In this document: one piece after another, positions 4,986-5,631 of the stretch
Layout: each line of letters starts with the position of its first letter
Numbering within the stretch: the stretch's first letter is position 1
Assembly: GCA_026989475.1 (NCBI GenBank)
Contig: JALSJG010000030.1
Span: 1 to 5,631 of the forward strand
Direction of reading: 5' to 3'
DNA: 5,631 nt
From: Thermaceae bacterium
GTDB lineage: Bacteria > Deinococcota > Deinococci > Deinococcales > Marinithermaceae
The notes under the pieces: model-generated
Database searches by the model: none
Told to the model about the DNA's origin: nothing
The model's input: only the letters and a program-made list of their open reading frames with translations
Program-made: the position numbers and the translations under genes

Positions 4986-5498
4986 GTGAACCTCGACGCT
5001 CCCAGGGTACTGGTGTTGAACGCGGGCTACGAGCCCCTTGGCCTCACCAGCGTGCGCCGGGGAGTGGTGCTCGTCCAAAGTGGACGTGCCGAGGTGGTGA
5101 GCCCCTCCGGCCACTTCCTAAAGACCCCGAGCCGCCCCTACCCCATCCCCAGCGTCGTGCGCCTATACCGCATGGTCCGCCGCCCGCCCGGGCGGCTCGC
5201 CCTTTCCCGCAAGAACGTCTTCCGCCGGGACCGCTACACCTGCCAGTACTGCGGGGCCAAGGGGGTCGAGCTCACCCTCGACCACGTGATCCCGAAAAGC
5301 CGCGGGGGGAAGACCACCTGGGAGAACCTGGTCACCGCCTGCAAGGCCTGCAACACCCAAAAGGGCAACCGCACGCCGGAAGAAGCGGGTATGCGCCTCC
5401 GCAAGCGCCCGCGGGCTCCGCTTTACTTCGAAGTGATCGTGCTCGGCCTCGAGTCCCGCGAACTCCCCGAGGACTGGCGGGACTTCATCGCGGTCTAG
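4986..5498 (+). CDS. HNH endonuclease family protein (170 aa)
   Basis: This is a predicted metal-dependent DNA nuclease of the HNH superfamily. The C-terminal half holds the whole fold: zinc ribbon cysteines YTCQYC (C86, C89) and CKAC (C119, C122), the beta-beta-alpha-metal motif LTLDHVIPKSRGG (D99, H100), WENLV with N114, and NTQKGNRTP with N123 and N128. The N-terminal block VLVLNAGYEPLGLTSVRRGVV is characteristic of a widespread group of chromosomal HNH proteins found in many bacteria. Their role is not established; they are not linked here to a methylase or toxin partner. The start is GTG at 4986, chosen because it directly follows the TATAAT and gives the conserved N-terminus; no SD is present. 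The stop lies within the 10-bp palindrome GGTCTAGACC (5492-5501). The last 14 bp overlap the convergent transporter gene. Confidence 0.92.
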   Translation: MNLDAPRVLVLNAGYEPLGLTSVRRGVVLVQSGRAEVVSPSGHFLKTPSRPYPIPSVVRLYRMVRRPPGRLALSRKNVFRRDRYTCQYCGAKGVELTLDHVIPKSRGGKTTWENLVTACKACNTQKGNRTPEEAGMRLRKRPRAPLYFEVIVLGLESRELPEDWRDFIAV

Positions 5499-5631
5499 AC
5501 CCGAGCACCACCAAAAACACCGCCGCCAGGATCAGCCCCGCCCCGAGATACCCAAGGAGCGTAAAGCGCTCGCCCCACCAAAGGTAGGCGAAAAAGCTAG
5601 CGAGAACCGGCTCCAAGGTAGCGACCACGCT
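5485..5631 (-). CDS. EamA/DMT-family transporter, C-terminal 48 residues (5' end off the window)
   Basis: This frame is open from the right edge to a TGA at 5487-5485. The 48 visible residues match the end of a ten-helix drug/metabolite transporter: a helix SVVATLEPVLASFFAYLWWGE, where the LEPV...GE pattern is typical of the ninth EamA helix, then a last helix in LLGYLGAGLILAAVFLVVL and a short basic tail GSRPR. Such proteins export or import amino acids or other small metabolites through the inner membrane; the substrate cannot be told. Its end overlaps the convergent HNH gene by 14 bp. Confidence 0.8.
   Translation of the reverse strand, partial: SVVATLEPVLASFFAYLWWGERFTLLGYLGAGLILAAVFLVVLGSRPR

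Noticed and set aside
4373..5587. A 404-residue plus-strand open frame
   Set aside because: It runs antisense through aspartokinase, then out of frame through the HNH gene; both real genes have clear motifs, and this product has none.

Overview
The window looks like an ordinary, gene-dense, high-GC chromosomal segment from a thermophilic member of the Deinococcota, most likely the Thermaceae (Thermus, Meiothermus, Marinithermus or Oceanithermus type). The case rests on four points. GC-rich third positions occur throughout. The aspartokinase closely resembles the Thermus form and has an internal beta-subunit start. The peroxiredoxin is of the thermophile/archaeal Prx6-like kind. Several genes have a -10 box almost touching the start codon and no Shine-Dalgarno (SD) sequence, a leaderless style common in this phylum. 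Genus cannot be decided from the sequence alone.

Layout, left to right. Positions 1-1932 (minus) hold the first 644 codons of an AddB-like helicase/nuclease subunit that runs off the left edge; no stop interrupts it. A 61-bp divergent gap carries a good promoter for a 222-residue peroxiredoxin (1994-2662, plus). A strong hairpin at 2674-2714 separates that gene from a minus-strand operon read from right to left: aspartokinase (4942-3701) with a nested beta-subunit start at 4207, a COG2236-type purine phosphoribosyltransferase (3704-3237), and a 2H phosphoesterase / 2'-5' RNA ligase-like protein (3215-2706). Across a 43-bp divergent gap lies an HNH endonuclease (4986-5498, plus). Its end overlaps by 14 bp the last 48 codons of an EamA/DMT-type transporter that enters from the right edge on the minus strand. 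No gene-free stretch exceeds about 60 bp.

How the genes work together. Aspartokinase opens the aspartate-derived amino acid pathway. Its ATGA overlap with the phosphoribosyltransferase, which has its own strong SD, implies translational coupling of the two. The 2H gene probably also has its own start signal at the operon end. AddB (double-strand break processing) and the peroxiredoxin (peroxide removal) are divergent stress-related genes but need not be functionally linked. No rRNA, tRNA, CRISPR array, insertion sequence or phage gene was seen.

I did not find a clear new multi-gene system. The points most worth checking are the peroxiredoxin that has lost both C-terminal cysteines, the nested aspartokinase beta subunit, the AddB N-terminus without a P-loop, the variant HxN motif in the 2H protein, the palindrome covering the peroxiredoxin SD, and the tightly packed leaderless promoters.
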